Source: Sphingomonas brevis (GTDB lineage Bacteria > Pseudomonadota > Alphaproteobacteria > Sphingomonadales > Sphingomonadaceae). From it: 64,000 nt of DNA. The DNA lies in assembly GCF_023516505.1 (NCBI RefSeq), contig NZ_JAMGBB010000001.1, positions 2,279,001 through 2,343,000 of the forward strand, in the 5' to 3' direction. A model generated the notes under the pieces. That model saw nothing but the letters and a program-made list of their open reading frames with translations, ran no database searches and was not told where the DNA came from. Made by a program: the position numbers and the translations under genes. Below are positions 8,230-19,259 of this stretch, piece by piece. Positions within the stretch are counted from its first letter, which is position 1. Each line of letters starts with the position of its first letter.

Positions 8230-8896
8230 TCACCGCGAAGGCACGGACCGGAAAGGTGCCCATGCCCTTGATCTTGGGCGGAACGGCCGAAAAGCGAAAA
8301 CCGCTGTCGGGCAACCGGTCGAGACCGGTCAAATGCTCGCCAATGGGGATGCCTGCCCCCAGCAACAGTGAATGGACCGGCCGGGCGCGCACTCGCGTAT
8401 CGTCAATGTTATGGCTGTCGATCCCGACAAAGGCGACTGCCGAGTCAACCAGCCAACGCGCGGCCGCCTCGGTCAAATAGGGGTGGTCGGTAAGATAGGC
8501 ATCCGTCCGCCAATGCCGGTCCCAGCCGGTCGCGACCAGCACCGCCTTGCCGCGCAAGTCGAGTCCGGCGAAGACATCGGCATCGACGGCGAGGCCCTGC
8601 TCGAACGGCCGCCGCACCACAAACCCGTCGAGGTCAGCGAGCGATTCCAGCGGCAGTTCTGAGAGGTCTTCCCCACTTTCGTAGCGGTGGAACGGGCTGT
8701 CGACATAGGTGCCGGTGTTGGCGACCATGTCGATCCGCCCGATCTGGAAGCTGGAGCCATCGTCGAAATTGGCGGCGGACGCCTCGCGGGTCCAAAAGTC
8801 GCACAAATGCGGCCCGGGCAGACCCTTGTAGGTGGTCATGCCCTCCTCGATCACATGGCTGAGGTCGATGAGCCTTTCCGCTGCGCGATCCGCCAA
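8222..8896 (-). CDS. Cyclase-family hydrolase (kynurenine formamidase-like) with altered metal motif
   Basis: A 224-residue PF04199-type protein ([20 protein letters not shown] start region). The start is placed at TTG 8896 because GGAGGAG lies seven bases upstream; an ATG at 9007 would require reading far into the preceding gene. The family motif HxGTHxDxPxH appears as NTGTYVDSPFH, so two of the usual metal-binding His residues are Asn and Tyr, while Asp and the last His remain. This may mark a separate subfamily rather than true formamidase. It overlaps the upstream membrane gene by 46 bases. Confidence 0.8.
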   Translation of the reverse strand: MADRAAERLIDLSHVIEEGMTTYKGLPGPHLCDFWTREASAANFDDGSSFQIGRIDMVANTGTYVDSPFHRYESGEDLSELPLESLADLDGFVVRRPFEQGLAVDADVFAGLDLRGKAVLVATGWDRHWRTDAYLTDHPYLTEAAARWLVDSAVAFVGIDSHNIDDTRVRARPVHSLLLGAGIPIGEHLTGLDRLPDSGFRFSAVPPKIKGMGTFPVRAFAVIS

Positions 8897-9123
8897 AGCG
8901 CTACTCCTCCAATCAGCATCCAGATGACGTTGAGCGCTGCCGAGGGCAAGGCGCCATGCCACCAGCCGTTTAGCGTGAAGCCGGCCGCGCCGACCACGTT
9001 CATCCATTGATAAACCGCTGACCGGCCGGTCAGCTTGCCCATCGACAGGAACAGATAGGCAAGCAGGATCAGCACGGCGCCGATCCAGCCGGCGACCTCG
9101 ATAAAGAGATTGAGCCCGGTCAG
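8851..9123 (-). CDS. CBU_0592-family small membrane protein, probable CTG start
   Basis: A 90-residue integral membrane protein with three hydrophobic segments, containing [20 protein letters not shown] and [14 protein letters not shown], as in the CBU_0592/DUF family of uncharacterised membrane proteins. In this frame no ATG, GTG or TTG occurs that keeps the first helix ([17 protein letters not shown]). A CTG at 9123 overlaps the acnA stop as CTGA and gives the full helix; a GTG at 9075 would cut it. CTG initiation by coupling to acnA is inferred. Confidence 0.65.
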   Translation of the reverse strand: MTGLNLFIEVAGWIGAVLILLAYLFLSMGKLTGRSAVYQWMNVVGAAGFTLNGWWHGALPSAALNVIWMLIGGVALWRIAQRKGSSTSAM

Positions 9124-11798
9124 CTGGCGAGGTTCCTGAGCACGTACTGGAGGATGCCGCCCGAGCGGTAATATTCCAGCTCGTTATAGGTATCGATCCG
9201 GCAGCGCGCCGTGATCATCAGCGTCGAGCCGTCGGCGCGGGTCACCTGGACCGCCACTTCCTGGCGCGGTTCGATCGAGGCGATGCCGTCGATCGAATAG
9301 GTTTCGCTGCCGTCGAGGCCGTAGGTCGCGGCATTTTCACCCTCGGCGAACTGCAGCGGCAGCACGCCCATGCCGACAAGATTGGAGCGGTGGATACGCT
9401 CGAAGCTCTCCGCCAGAACCGCGCGGACACCAAGCAGGATGGTGCCCTTTGCCGCCCAGTCGCGCGACGAGCCAGTGCCATATTCCTTGCCGGCGATGAC
9501 CACCAACGGTGTGCCGTCGGCCTGGTATTTCATCGCCGCATCGTAAATCGGCATGATCTCGCCGGTCGGGGCATAGCGCGTCATGCCGCCCTCGACATTG
9601 TCGAGCATCTTGTTGCGGATGCGGATGTTGGCGAAGGTCCCGCGCATCATCACCTGGTGGTTGCCGCGGCGGGCGCCGTAGCTGTTGAACTCGGCTCGCG
9701 GCACCTGATGTTCGGTGAGATAGGCGCCGGCCGGGCTGTCGAGCTTGATCGATCCGGCCGGCGAAATGTGATCGGTGGTGATCGAATCGCCGAACACCGA
9801 CAACGCCCGTGCTCCCTGAATGTCGGTCAGCGGCTTCGGCGTCATCGTCATGCCCTGGAAATAGGGCGGGTTCTGAATGTAGGTGGAGCCGGCCGGCCAA
9901 TTGTATGTGTCGCCGCCGGTCACGTCGATCGCGCGCCAGCGCTCATCGCCCCGGAACACGTCGGCATAGCGCGAGCGGAACATGTCCGAATTGACGTGGA
10001 GGTCGATCAGCTGGCGGACCTCGTCGTTCGACGGCCAAATGTCGGCGAGGAACACGTCCTCGCCATTCTTGCCCTGGCCGATCGGCGACTTGGTGATGTC
10101 CTGGGTCACTGTACCAAACAGCGAGTAGGCAACCACCAGCGGCGGCGAGGCGAGATAGTTGGCGCGGCAGTCCGGCGACACTCGCCCTTCGAAATTGCGG
10201 TTACCCGAAAGCACCGAGGCGGCGACCAGGTCATTGTCGTTGATCGCCTTGCTGATCGGCTCGGCCAGCGGGCCCGAGTTGCCGATGCAGGTCGTGCAGC
10301 CATAGCCGACCAGGTTGAAACCGATCGCGTCGAGATCCTCGCTGAGGCCGCTGGCATTGAGATAGTCGGTCACGACCTGGCTGCCCGGCGCGAGGCTCGT
10401 CTTGACCCAAGGCTTGGGATGCAGGCCATGCGCCCGCGCCTTGCGGGCGACGAGGCCGGCGGCGACCAGCACCGACGGGTTGGAGGTGTTGGTGCAGCTG
10501 GTGATCGCAGCGATCATCACGTCGCCATTGCCGACCTGGTAGCTCTCGCCGTCGACCGCCACCCGATTATCGTTGCTCTTCTTGTAGGTTCCCTCGAGCT
10601 CGGCATTGAACAGCTCGTCGACCTCGCTGAGGCGGACCCGGTCCTGCGGGCGCTTGGGGCCGGCGAGCGAGGGCTCGACCGTGTCCATGTCGAGCTCCAG
10701 CGTATCGGTGAACACCGGATCGGGAATCGAGGCGTCGCGCCACATGCCCTGCGCCTTGGCATAGGCACGAACCAGCTCGATCCGGTCGGTGTCGCGGCCG
10801 GTCAGGACCATATAGTCGATGGTCCGCTCGTCGATCGGGAAGAAGCCGCAAGTCGCGCCATATTCGGGCGCCATGTTGGCGATGGTCGCACGGTCGGCGA
10901 GCGACAGCGCGTCGAGGCCCGGCCCGAAGAATTCGACGAAGCGGCCGACCACGCCCTTGGCGCGGAGCATCTGGGTAACGGTCAGCACCAGGTCGGTCGC
11001 GGTAATTCCTTCGCGAAGCTCGCCCGACAGGCGGAAGCCGACCACTTCGGGGATGAGCATGGAGACCGGCTGGCCAAGCATCGCCGCCTCGGCCTCGATC
11101 CCGCCGACGCCCCAGCCGAGCACGCCGAGACCATTGACCATGGTAGTATGGCTGTCGGTCCCTACCAGCGTATCGGGATAGGCGACTTCCTCGCCGGTCT
11201 GGTCGATGCCCGACCAGATCGCTTGGGCGATATGTTCGAGATTGACCTGGTGGCAGATGCCGGTTCCCGGTGGCACGACCTTGAAATTGTCGAACGCCTG
11301 GCTGCCCCATTTGAGAAACTCGTAGCGCTCGGCATTACGCTGATATTCCAGCTCGACATTCTTCGCGAAGGAGCGCGCTGTACCGAATTCGTCGACCATC
11401 ACGCTATGGTCGATGACGAGGTGGACCGGTACCAGCGGATTGATTTTCTGCGGGTCCCCGCCGAGATTCTTCATTGCATCGCGCATCGCCGCCAGGTCGA
11501 CCACCGCCGGAACCCCGGTAAAGTCCTGCATCAGCACGCGTGCCGGACGGTACTGAATCTCGCGGTTGATCCGCCGTTCCTTCTGCCAGTCGACCATGCA
11601 CTGCAGGTCTTCGCGGGTGACGGTAACGCCGTCCTCGAACCTCAATAGGTTCTCGAGCAGCACCTTCATCGAGAAAGGCAGGCGGCTGACGTCGCCAAGC
11701 GCCGCCGCGACCTTGTCGAGCGAATAATAAGCGTAACTCTTGCCGCCGGCCTCCAGCGTGGAGCGGGTCTTCAAGCTATCCTGGCCGGTCGGGATCAT
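9120..11798 (-). CDS. acnA: Aconitate hydratase (AcnA)
   Basis: An 892-residue monomeric aconitase that isomerises citrate and isocitrate in the TCA cycle. The iron-sulfur ligands are visible in [18 protein letters not shown] and [14 protein letters not shown]. The swivel domain has [14 protein letters not shown] near residue 780. The start is ATG 11798 with AAGGA upstream; the longer open frame is rejected. The 3' end overlaps the small membrane gene by four bases, so acnA, that gene and the cyclase appear to be one operon. Confidence 0.97.
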   Translation of the reverse strand: MIPTGQDSLKTRSTLEAGGKSYAYYSLDKVAAALGDVSRLPFSMKVLLENLLRFEDGVTVTREDLQCMVDWQKERRINREIQYRPARVLMQDFTGVPAVVDLAAMRDAMKNLGGDPQKINPLVPVHLVIDHSVMVDEFGTARSFAKNVELEYQRNAERYEFLKWGSQAFDNFKVVPPGTGICHQVNLEHIAQAIWSGIDQTGEEVAYPDTLVGTDSHTTMVNGLGVLGWGVGGIEAEAAMLGQPVSMLIPEVVGFRLSGELREGITATDLVLTVTQMLRAKGVVGRFVEFFGPGLDALSLADRATIANMAPEYGATCGFFPIDERTIDYMVLTGRDTDRIELVRAYAKAQGMWRDASIPDPVFTDTLELDMDTVEPSLAGPKRPQDRVRLSEVDELFNAELEGTYKKSNDNRVAVDGESYQVGNGDVMIAAITSCTNTSNPSVLVAAGLVARKARAHGLHPKPWVKTSLAPGSQVVTDYLNASGLSEDLDAIGFNLVGYGCTTCIGNSGPLAEPISKAINDNDLVAASVLSGNRNFEGRVSPDCRANYLASPPLVVAYSLFGTVTQDITKSPIGQGKNGEDVFLADIWPSNDEVRQLIDLHVNSDMFRSRYADVFRGDERWRAIDVTGGDTYNWPAGSTYIQNPPYFQGMTMTPKPLTDIQGARALSVFGDSITTDHISPAGSIKLDSPAGAYLTEHQVPRAEFNSYGARRGNHQVMMRGTFANIRIRNKMLDNVEGGMTRYAPTGEIMPIYDAAMKYQADGTPLVVIAGKEYGTGSSRDWAAKGTILLGVRAVLAESFERIHRSNLVGMGVLPLQFAEGENAATYGLDGSETYSIDGIASIEPRQEVAVQVTRADGSTLMITARCRIDTYNELEYYRSGGILQYVLRNLAS

Positions 11799-11894
11799 GC
11801 GGGGGTCCTTAGCGCGCTGTGTGGGGCCGCTCGGAATCGACGTGCGGCGGTTGGCCGCGCCCCTAGCAAGAACCACCGGTCAAGACAAAGGGTG

Positions 11895-13202
11895 TCAGGG
11901 GAGCGAGGTCAGGCCCATCGCAATCACCGCGGCGGCCATTACCGCTGTCGCCAGCCAGCCCATCAAGCGCAGCGGCCCAGTGATCGTGAATCGACCCATG
12001 ACCGAACGGCGCTGCCCGATCAGCATCATGATCGCCAGCACGGGCACGGAGACGACGCCGTTGATAACCGCCGCCATATAGAGGGCGTCGATTGGATCAA
12101 TCGTGGTGAAATTTAGCAGCGCGCCGACTCCGGTGGCTGCGAAGATTGTCCCATAGAAGGCCTTGGCCCGCCGGGGTTTGCGGTCGAGCCCCACTCGCCA
12201 GCGGAATGCTTCGCCAATAGCATATGCCGCCGAGCCGGCCAGCACCGGCACCGCCAGCAGACCGGTTCCGACTATCCCCAGGGCAAAAACCGTCGAGGCA
12301 TAGGACCCGGCGATTGGCCGCAGTGCCTCCGCAGCGTCGGCTGACGTATCGATGTCAGTGATCCCATGGGCGTGCAGCGTCGCGGCGGCGGTAAGGATGA
12401 TCGTCAGTGCAACCAGATTGGCTCCGCCCATCCCCGCCAACGTATCGAACTCAATCCGCCTCAGCTCTGACGGCCCTTCTCGTGGGGCATGGTTGAGCGG
12501 ATGGCGATCGGGAATGACATGCACTTCCTCGGCCTCCCCCTCCGCTTCCCAGAAGAAAACATAGGGGCTTATGGTCGTCCCGAAGATGGCAACGATCATC
12601 GTCAACGTTGCGGCGGTGAAGGTGACCCGCGGCACCGCCACGCCGCGCAGCGCTTCGCCCCATGGGATGTGGACCAGGAACAGAGTGATGACGTAAGCCA
12701 GTAGCGTCAGGGTCAGCCATTTAAGGTGCCTTACATAGCTAGCGTAACGGGCGAAGACTTCGGTCAGTGCGCAGAATGCTGCGAACAGGATTAGGAACGG
12801 CCATGCCGGCACGCCCGCGACCAACGCAGTGGCGTCGGCCATCGCACCAAGGTCAGCGCCGATGTTGATCGTGTTGGCGATCAGCAGCAGCGTCACAGCC
12901 AAATAGGTCAGCCAGATTGGATAGTGGCGACGAAGGTTTCCTGCGATCCCATGTCCCGTGACCCGCCCGATCCTGCCGCTGATCATCTGCACTGAGGACA
13001 TCAGCGGATAGGTGAACAGCATCGTCCAGCCGAGCGCGTAGCCGAACTGTGCCCCGGCCTGGCTGTAGGTAGCGATCCCGCTCGGATCGTCATCCGATGC
13101 CCCGCTGATTAGCCCGGGGCCGACAATATCGCGCAATTTGGGCTTCCGGCCATGATCAGGGCCAGGTTTGGGGTCGACTTCCATCTGGTCATGCTTGATC
13201 AT
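11895..13202 (-). CDS. NRAMP-related divalent cation transporter with atypical site
   Basis: A 435-residue membrane protein with about eleven helices. TM1 reads GLISGASDDDPSGIATYSQ, where the classic DPGN is DPSG. The TM6 region reads IFGTTISPYVFFWEAEGEAE, where the classic MPH is ISP. The Asn and Met that bind Mn or Fe in canonical NRAMPs are therefore absent, as in NRAMP-related magnesium transporters. It lies directly beside a CorA-type Mg channel gene on the same strand, which fits Mg handling. ATG 13202 has AAGG upstream. Substrate remains inferred. Confidence 0.85.
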   Translation of the reverse strand: MIKHDQMEVDPKPGPDHGRKPKLRDIVGPGLISGASDDDPSGIATYSQAGAQFGYALGWTMLFTYPLMSSVQMISGRIGRVTGHGIAGNLRRHYPIWLTYLAVTLLLIANTINIGADLGAMADATALVAGVPAWPFLILFAAFCALTEVFARYASYVRHLKWLTLTLLAYVITLFLVHIPWGEALRGVAVPRVTFTAATLTMIVAIFGTTISPYVFFWEAEGEAEEVHVIPDRHPLNHAPREGPSELRRIEFDTLAGMGGANLVALTIILTAAATLHAHGITDIDTSADAAEALRPIAGSYASTVFALGIVGTGLLAVPVLAGSAAYAIGEAFRWRVGLDRKPRRAKAFYGTIFAATGVGALLNFTTIDPIDALYMAAVINGVVSVPVLAIMMLIGQRRSVMGRFTITGPLRLMGWLATAVMAAAVIAMGLTSLP

Positions 13203-13237
13203 TGAGCCGCCTTACGAGCCATTCTTGCCTTGCTCGC

Positions 13238-14221
13238 CTAGAGCCAGCCCCTCCGGCGAGCGATCCAATAGGGAAGGATGGCGCTGGCCAGCATCAAAGC
13301 GAGGGACCATGGATAGCCGGCGATCCACGCAAGCTCCGGCATGTGGATGAAGTTCATGCCGTAAATGCCGGCAATGAGGGTCGGCGGCATCAGCACTACC
13401 GCCACCACCGAGAAGATCTTCATGACGAAATTTTGCTCAAGCGTGATCATGCCGAGCGATGCGTCGAGCAGGAAGTTCAGATTTTCGGCCAGGAAGTCGC
13501 TGTGGTCATCGAGCGCCCGAGCATCGTCGCTCAGACTACGGAGATGGCGAGCATGCAGCTTTTCGTTGCGCATCCTCTCGGTGGCGCCAAGGAAGCTGAG
13601 CATCCGGCTGGTGCTGACCGAAGAGACCCGCGCGCGGGACAATAAGCGCTGGACCTCGCCGATGCGCAGCATCAGAGCCTCGTAGCGAAGCTCGGAGTTA
13701 CGGCGTTCTCGCCGCGTCCGCTGCTCAAAAATATGGTTCGAAATGGCGTCCAGCTCTCGCCCTGCGTTTTCCAGTTCATCGGCCTGGCGATCGATGATCG
13801 CGTCAAGCAACCTGATCAGGACGGTGACCGGATCGCCGGTAAGCTGTTCGTCGGCCTGGGCGTGCTGGACGAACGCAACGAACGGCCTTGGTTCGACATA
13901 GCGGACGGTGACCAGATGCTCTTCTGTCAGGATGAAGGTGATCGGGTCCGTCGAAGGATTTCCGCGATCGATCCCGTAGAGCACCGCCATGGTCATGACG
14001 GCGGCGCCATTGCGCTCGTAGAGCCGGCTCGACGGCTCGATCTCCTGCATCTCCTCGCGCGTCGGGATGTTGGTCCCGATGACCTTTTCTGCCAGCCTTT
14101 CTTCCTCGTTCGTGGGATTGAGAAGATCGAGCCAAACGGCGCTTTCAAGGCAAAGCGCCGCATCATCGGCGTCGACCGGGGATGAGGGACAACCGGGTCC
14201 GAACAGGCGCAGCATGGCCAT
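13238..14221 (-). CDS. corA: CorA-type magnesium/divalent cation channel
   Basis: A 327-residue protein with a large cytosolic alpha/beta domain, a long helix (about residues 140-260), and two C-terminal membrane helices. The first ends in YGMNF, the family's selectivity motif. It should form a pentameric Mg2+ channel in the inner membrane. ATG 14221 is used; ATG 14215 is equally possible and no strong ribosome binding site decides. It is divergent from the UPF0314 gene and upstream of the NRAMP-related gene. Confidence 0.9.
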   Translation of the reverse strand: MAMLRLFGPGCPSSPVDADDAALCLESAVWLDLLNPTNEEERLAEKVIGTNIPTREEMQEIEPSSRLYERNGAAVMTMAVLYGIDRGNPSTDPITFILTEEHLVTVRYVEPRPFVAFVQHAQADEQLTGDPVTVLIRLLDAIIDRQADELENAGRELDAISNHIFEQRTRRERRNSELRYEALMLRIGEVQRLLSRARVSSVSTSRMLSFLGATERMRNEKLHARHLRSLSDDARALDDHSDFLAENLNFLLDASLGMITLEQNFVMKIFSVVAVVLMPPTLIAGIYGMNFIHMPELAWIAGYPWSLALMLASAILPYWIARRRGWL

Positions 14222-14278
14222 TTGGTGCGGCAGCAAAGAGCCCTTGGCAAGCGGTCCGTTGCTGCCTACCCCCTCCTG

Positions 14279-14842
14279 ATGCCGGCCAGCCTGCCGCGGC
14301 CGAAGCCGCTTGCCTCCATCTTCATCGTGCTGGCGCTGACCGTCGCCATTCTCTGGGCAATGAATCGGCCGCCCATCTGCACCTGCGGGACGATTGCATT
14401 GTGGGGACGCGTAGGCCCGACCCAAAGCCAGATGCTGGCCGACTGGTATAGCCCGAGCCATATTGCGCACGGCCTGCTGTTTTACGCAGCATTCCGCTGG
14501 CTGCGGCCCAAATCGAGCATCGAGCTGCGCTTCCTTGTCTCGCTGGTCATCGAGGCATCGTGGGAAATCGTCGAAAACACGCCGATGGTGATCGACCGCT
14601 ATCGCGAAGCAACCATCGCACTTGGATATTCCGGCGATTCCATCCTCAACTCGGCGAGCGACGTCGCGATGATGGCGCTTGGCTTCATGGCGGCCTGGCG
14701 ATTGCCTGTGTGGGCCAGCATCTTGTTCCTGCTGATGCTAGAATTGGTTCCGCTGCTCGTCATTCGCGACAATCTGACGCTCAACGTCATCATGCTGGTT
14801 GCGCCCAGCGATGCGATACTCAACTGGCAGGCCGGAGCCTAG
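14279..14842 (+). CDS. UPF0314/DUF2585 membrane protein
   Basis: A 187-residue membrane protein with about four helices. It contains the family-typical WYSPSHIAHGLLFYAAFRWL and SWEIVENTPMVIDRYREATI segments, followed by GYSGDSILNSASDVAMMALG. The family is conserved in Alphaproteobacteria and has no known function. ATG 14279 is chosen because it directly precedes the basic N-terminus and first helix. The stop overlaps the convergent gene by four bases. Confidence 0.9.
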   Translation: MPASLPRPKPLASIFIVLALTVAILWAMNRPPICTCGTIALWGRVGPTQSQMLADWYSPSHIAHGLLFYAAFRWLRPKSSIELRFLVSLVIEASWEIVENTPMVIDRYREATIALGYSGDSILNSASDVAMMALGFMAAWRLPVWASILFLLMLELVPLLVIRDNLTLNVIMLVAPSDAILNWQAGA

Positions 14843-15237
14843 CGGCAGCGGGTGATCTGTGGCGGCACGCCCTGGGTCAGGTTGAACGGGCCGACGACGG
14901 TACCATCCTCCAGCTCGACGTTCAATGTCATGGCCCCCTTGGTCACCACACCCGAATAGGTTGCGGGCTGGGAACGGAAGATTTGGCCCACCCGGACCGG
15001 CCCGGGCGACCCTTCGCGATAGGTGCCTTCAACCGCGAACGAACCGTCCTTCGCCGGAATCACAGCGGTATCGATCGAACCGGACGCGCAGTCGAACATG
15101 ATGTCGGCCAGTCCGGTATTGAATCCGATCGCGGCGTGCTCGCCGCCCCACTTGCCTTCCAGATAGGGAGGCTTCGCCGCTGCCGGGGTCAAGCCGGACG
15201 CGATCAGCGTCATCGCCAATATCAGTCTTAGCCTCAA
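14839..15237 (-). CDS. Hypothetical secreted protein
   Basis: A 132-residue protein with a clear signal peptide (MRLRLILAMTLIASGLTPAAA, cleavage after AAA), so probably periplasmic. The mature part is beta-rich (KWGGEHAAIGFNTGLADIMF; GPVRVGQIFRSQPATYSGVV) and ends TRCR with two cysteines that could pair. It was not recognised. It is translationally coupled (ATGA overlap) to the upstream DUF4142 lipoprotein. Confidence 0.7.
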   Translation of the reverse strand: MRLRLILAMTLIASGLTPAAAKPPYLEGKWGGEHAAIGFNTGLADIMFDCASGSIDTAVIPAKDGSFAVEGTYREGSPGPVRVGQIFRSQPATYSGVVTKGAMTLNVELEDGTVVGPFNLTQGVPPQITRCR

Positions 15238-15767
15238 TGCGACCTCCTCAACGCTTGAAGGTTTGCCCTCATGACGCTTTCCGCATTGGCGGCAACAGGT
15301 CGTAAGGTCGGACTTTCACCCGATTTCGCGAAACCTCCGTGGAGCCGTACGCCCTCTTGCAGGACAATATTCTGCTGGGCGCGATAGACAGTGTCGAAAT
15401 CGCCAGCCGCGGCCAGCGCGTCGTACATCTGCTGATGCTCGGCATTCATCGAAGCAGACGGCAACAAATTCAGGCGGCGGCCAGCAAGCGAAAGTTGCGC
15501 GCTGGTGCCCTGATGGGCGCTCAATGCGCGTTCGGCGAAAGCCCGGTTGGCCGGGTCATGGGCCCGCTCCAGCGCCAGTTCGGCGGACTTCACCTGATAA
15601 AGATCGATCGACGCAGCCATCGCGAAATAGGCGGCTGAGCTTAGGATAACCGGGGCAATGGCTGCCGAAGATACCGATGCCGACTGGACGCCGGCGCTGC
15701 CTCCTCCGCCACAACCGCCAACCAGAGCCAGCACGGAGGCGACCGACAATAATGCAATGCGCCGCAT
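15234..15767 (-). CDS. DUF4142-family lipoprotein
   Basis: A 177-residue protein starting MRRIALLSVASVLALVGGC, where VGGC is a lipobox, so it is predicted to be lipid-anchored. The mature region matches DUF4142 in pattern: YFAMAASIDLYQVKSAELAL, then FAERALSAHQGTSAQL, forming a long four-helix ferritin-like bundle. The function is unknown. ATG 15767 is preferred over one nine codons upstream because it begins the signal peptide. It overlaps the downstream secreted protein gene by four bases. Confidence 0.85.
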   Translation of the reverse strand: MRRIALLSVASVLALVGGCGGGGSAGVQSASVSSAAIAPVILSSAAYFAMAASIDLYQVKSAELALERAHDPANRAFAERALSAHQGTSAQLSLAGRRLNLLPSASMNAEHQQMYDALAAAGDFDTVYRAQQNIVLQEGVRLHGGFAKSGESPTLRPVAANAESVMRANLQALRRSH

Positions 15768-15808
15768 CAGTTTACTCCCGCCGCTCTTGGGCAAAGTGTA
15801 GCAGTTAT

Positions 15809-17203
<1,395 letters not shown>

Positions 17204-17218
17204 CTTGGTCCCTTGTTT

Positions 17219-17303
17219 CGTCATGCCGGACTTGATCCGGCATCTGCTTTTTCTTCGGTCACCTAGCAAGTCAGGCAGACCCCGGGTCAAGCCCGGGGTG
17301 ACG
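17219..17303. repeat. Long imperfect inverted repeat (REP-like)
   Basis: The left arm, 17219-17246, contains GCCGGACTTGATCCGGCATC. The right arm, 17276-17303, contains CCCCGGGTCAAGCCCGGGG. The arms are imperfect complements of each other, and each is itself palindromic. The element lies between sspB and fumC. Elements of this type are widespread intergenic repeats in alphaproteobacteria. Confidence 0.85.
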
Positions 17304-17314
17304 TCTGCGGGACG

Positions 17315-17797
17315 TCACTTCTTACGCGTGAAATCGACGTTGACGACGTTGGAGCCGTCTTCGGCCGGCTCCGCGACCGGGACGTCATTCTCGGCTTCGT
17401 CATGTTGCTCGGGCGAATCGACTGCGCCATTGGCCTGGAACTTGAGGCTGAAATCGACAGCCGGGTCGACGAAATCGGTCACCGCCGCGAACGGCACGAC
17501 CAGGGTCGAGGGCACCCCGCCGAAGCTCAGGCCCACCGAAAACAGCTGGTCTTCGACCTTGAGGTCCCAGAAGCGGTGCTGGATGACGATGGTCATCTCG
17601 TCCGGAAAGCGCTCGGCCAGATGCTTGGGGATGGAAACCCCAGCCATGCGGGTCTTGAAGGTAATGTAGAAATGGTGCCCCCCGGGCAGCCCGCCGGTCT
17701 GCTCGACTTCACGCAGCACCCGGCCGACCACATCGCGCAGGGCTTCCTGGACGATCTCATCGTAGGGGATCAGGGACTCAGGTGCATCATCACTCAT
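17315..17797 (-). CDS. sspB: ClpXP adaptor SspB (alphaproteobacterial type)
   Basis: A 160-residue adaptor that tethers ssrA-tagged substrates to ClpXP. The N-terminal fold (IPYDEIVQEALRDVVGRVLR; GGHHFYITFKTRMAGVSIP; FPDEMTIVIQHRFWDL) binds tags. A flexible acidic linker follows, ending in the ClpX-binding tail VVNVDFTRKK. Domain order and length match the Caulobacter-type SspB. It is upstream of fumC on the same strand, with a repeat between. Confidence 0.93.
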   Translation of the reverse strand: MSDDAPESLIPYDEIVQEALRDVVGRVLREVEQTGGLPGGHHFYITFKTRMAGVSIPKHLAERFPDEMTIVIQHRFWDLKVEDQLFSVGLSFGGVPSTLVVPFAAVTDFVDPAVDFSLKFQANGAVDSPEQHDEAENDVPVAEPAEDGSNVVNVDFTRKK

Positions 17798-17971
17798 TGC
17801 CAGTTCGTGGTAGCGGGCGAGGCCATGGGGTCAAGCGGAGTCCGCCCGCCCGGCCAGGGTGAAGGCGCCGGCGCCGAGAAAATCTCGCGGGCCCGGCGAA
17901 TAGCGGCGGCCCAACAACTGGCGGAATAGATGGATTTGCCGTCCGGGCTCGATTTGGGGGCAGTCGCCCGC

Positions 17972-18706
17972 TCAGGGGCGAAGCCCGGCGGCGTAGCGGC
18001 TGCCGACGGGCAGTTCCTTGCCGGCAATCAATATGCGCCGGTCGCCGTTGGAACCGAGCATCCGGTCGACCCGGCCGCGGTTGATCAGGAACCGCCGATG
18101 GATTCGAACGAACCCGAGCCCGGCCAGGTCCCGTTCGGCCCCGGCCATGGTCATCCTGAACAGGATGGTGCGGGAGCCGACATGAGCTTCGACATAATTG
18201 TCGGCAGCTTCAATCCAGTCGATCGACGGGGCGAGCCCCTTCAGCCCGATTGTCGCCGCGGCCGGCGGGCGGCGGAGCATTGCCTTGCGAGTAAGCACGA
18301 TCAGCAAGATCGTCACGCCGATCGCCGGAAGGCGCCGCATCATCAGCAGGCCCAAATGATCGGTCACATCGCCCAGGCAGAAGTCGACCAGATATTCCAG
18401 CGCGATGGATGCGGCCGCAATGGCGAGGACAAGGCCGGCCAGGAGCGCCGGGCGGCGGACCGTATCCGCGCCGTGGGGCTGCTTCGACCATTCGAACAGC
18501 GCGAACCAGGGGACGACGGCGACCGCCGACCAGGTCAGGCTGCCCGACCAGGGGCCGACGCTCTCGCCTGTCATCAGCGCCTGGTAGCCATGACAGTAGG
18601 CGGCCCCGAGCAGCCAAACCGCAATGCCGGCGGCCAGCAGCGGACCGCGGCGAAGCGGCTCGAAAAAATAGGGGGTGAGATTGAGGCGAGGGGCGCGGCT
18701 GGCCAT
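17972..18706 (-). CDS. Membrane-bound LytTR-domain DNA-binding protein
   Basis: A 244-residue protein with four predicted membrane helices in residues about 25-155, followed by a LytTR DNA-binding domain at about 160-240 (IDWIEAADNYVEAHVG; FVRIHRRFLINRGRVDRML). There is no receiver domain, so it is probably regulated by a membrane partner rather than phosphorylation. ATG 18706 is preferred over a start 12 codons upstream. It is divergent from hinT. Confidence 0.85.
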   Translation of the reverse strand: MASRAPRLNLTPYFFEPLRRGPLLAAGIAVWLLGAAYCHGYQALMTGESVGPWSGSLTWSAVAVVPWFALFEWSKQPHGADTVRRPALLAGLVLAIAAASIALEYLVDFCLGDVTDHLGLLMMRRLPAIGVTILLIVLTRKAMLRRPPAAATIGLKGLAPSIDWIEAADNYVEAHVGSRTILFRMTMAGAERDLAGLGFVRIHRRFLINRGRVDRMLGSNGDRRILIAGKELPVGSRYAAGLRP

Positions 18707-18782
18707 GCCCTCGACTTTATATGGTGCCGCCGATCCGCACAATTGGCTTGACGCCGGCCAGCGCCGCTAGGAAGTCAACGAC

Positions 18783-19160
18783 ATGCCCATCGATGCCAAG
18801 CAGCCCTATGACGAGCAAAACATCTTCGCCCGGATCCTAAGGGGCGAGATTCCGAACAAGACGGTGATGGAGACCGATCACAGTCTCGCCTTTCACGATA
18901 TCAACCCGCTGGCCCCAATCCATGTGCTGGTGATTCCAAAGGGGCCTTACGTCAGCTGGGACGATTTCACCGCCAAGGCCTCGGACACGGAAATTGCCGA
19001 TTTCGTCCGTACCGTCGGCGAGGTGGCGCGAGCCACGGGGGCCGACACGCAGGGCTATCGGCTGCTTTCCAACAGCGGCAAGCGCAGCGGCCAGGAAGTG
19101 CCGCACCTTCACGTGCACGTGTTCGGCGGCGAGCCGCTGGGCCCGATGTTGGCACGTTAA
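18783..19160 (+). CDS. hinT: HIT-family purine nucleoside phosphoramidase (HinT-like)
   Basis: A 125-residue protein whose C-terminal histidine triad HLHVHVFGG carries the nucleophilic His. The N-terminus FARILRGEIPNKTVMETD and HVLVIPKGPYVS are typical of the HinT branch. It hydrolyses adenosine phosphoramidates and acyl-AMP adducts in the cytosol. The next gene, an amino-acid permease, starts 99 bases downstream and may be independent. Confidence 0.93.
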   Translation: MPIDAKQPYDEQNIFARILRGEIPNKTVMETDHSLAFHDINPLAPIHVLVIPKGPYVSWDDFTAKASDTEIADFVRTVGEVARATGADTQGYRLLSNSGKRSGQEVPHLHVHVFGGEPLGPMLAR

Positions 19161-19259
19161 GGCCACAGGTCCGTTCATTCGCTGGCAAGGGGATTGCGCC
19201 CACGCTCCAAGGCGTTAGGGTCCCGCGCAAATCAAGGAACAATCTCAAGGGGAGATCGA

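Noticed and set aside
9390-11648. Very long plus-strand open frame opposite acnA
   Set aside because: It is the codon-shadow of a high-G+C gene: arginine/aspartate/histidine-rich, no start signal and no domain, while the minus strand encodes full-length aconitase.
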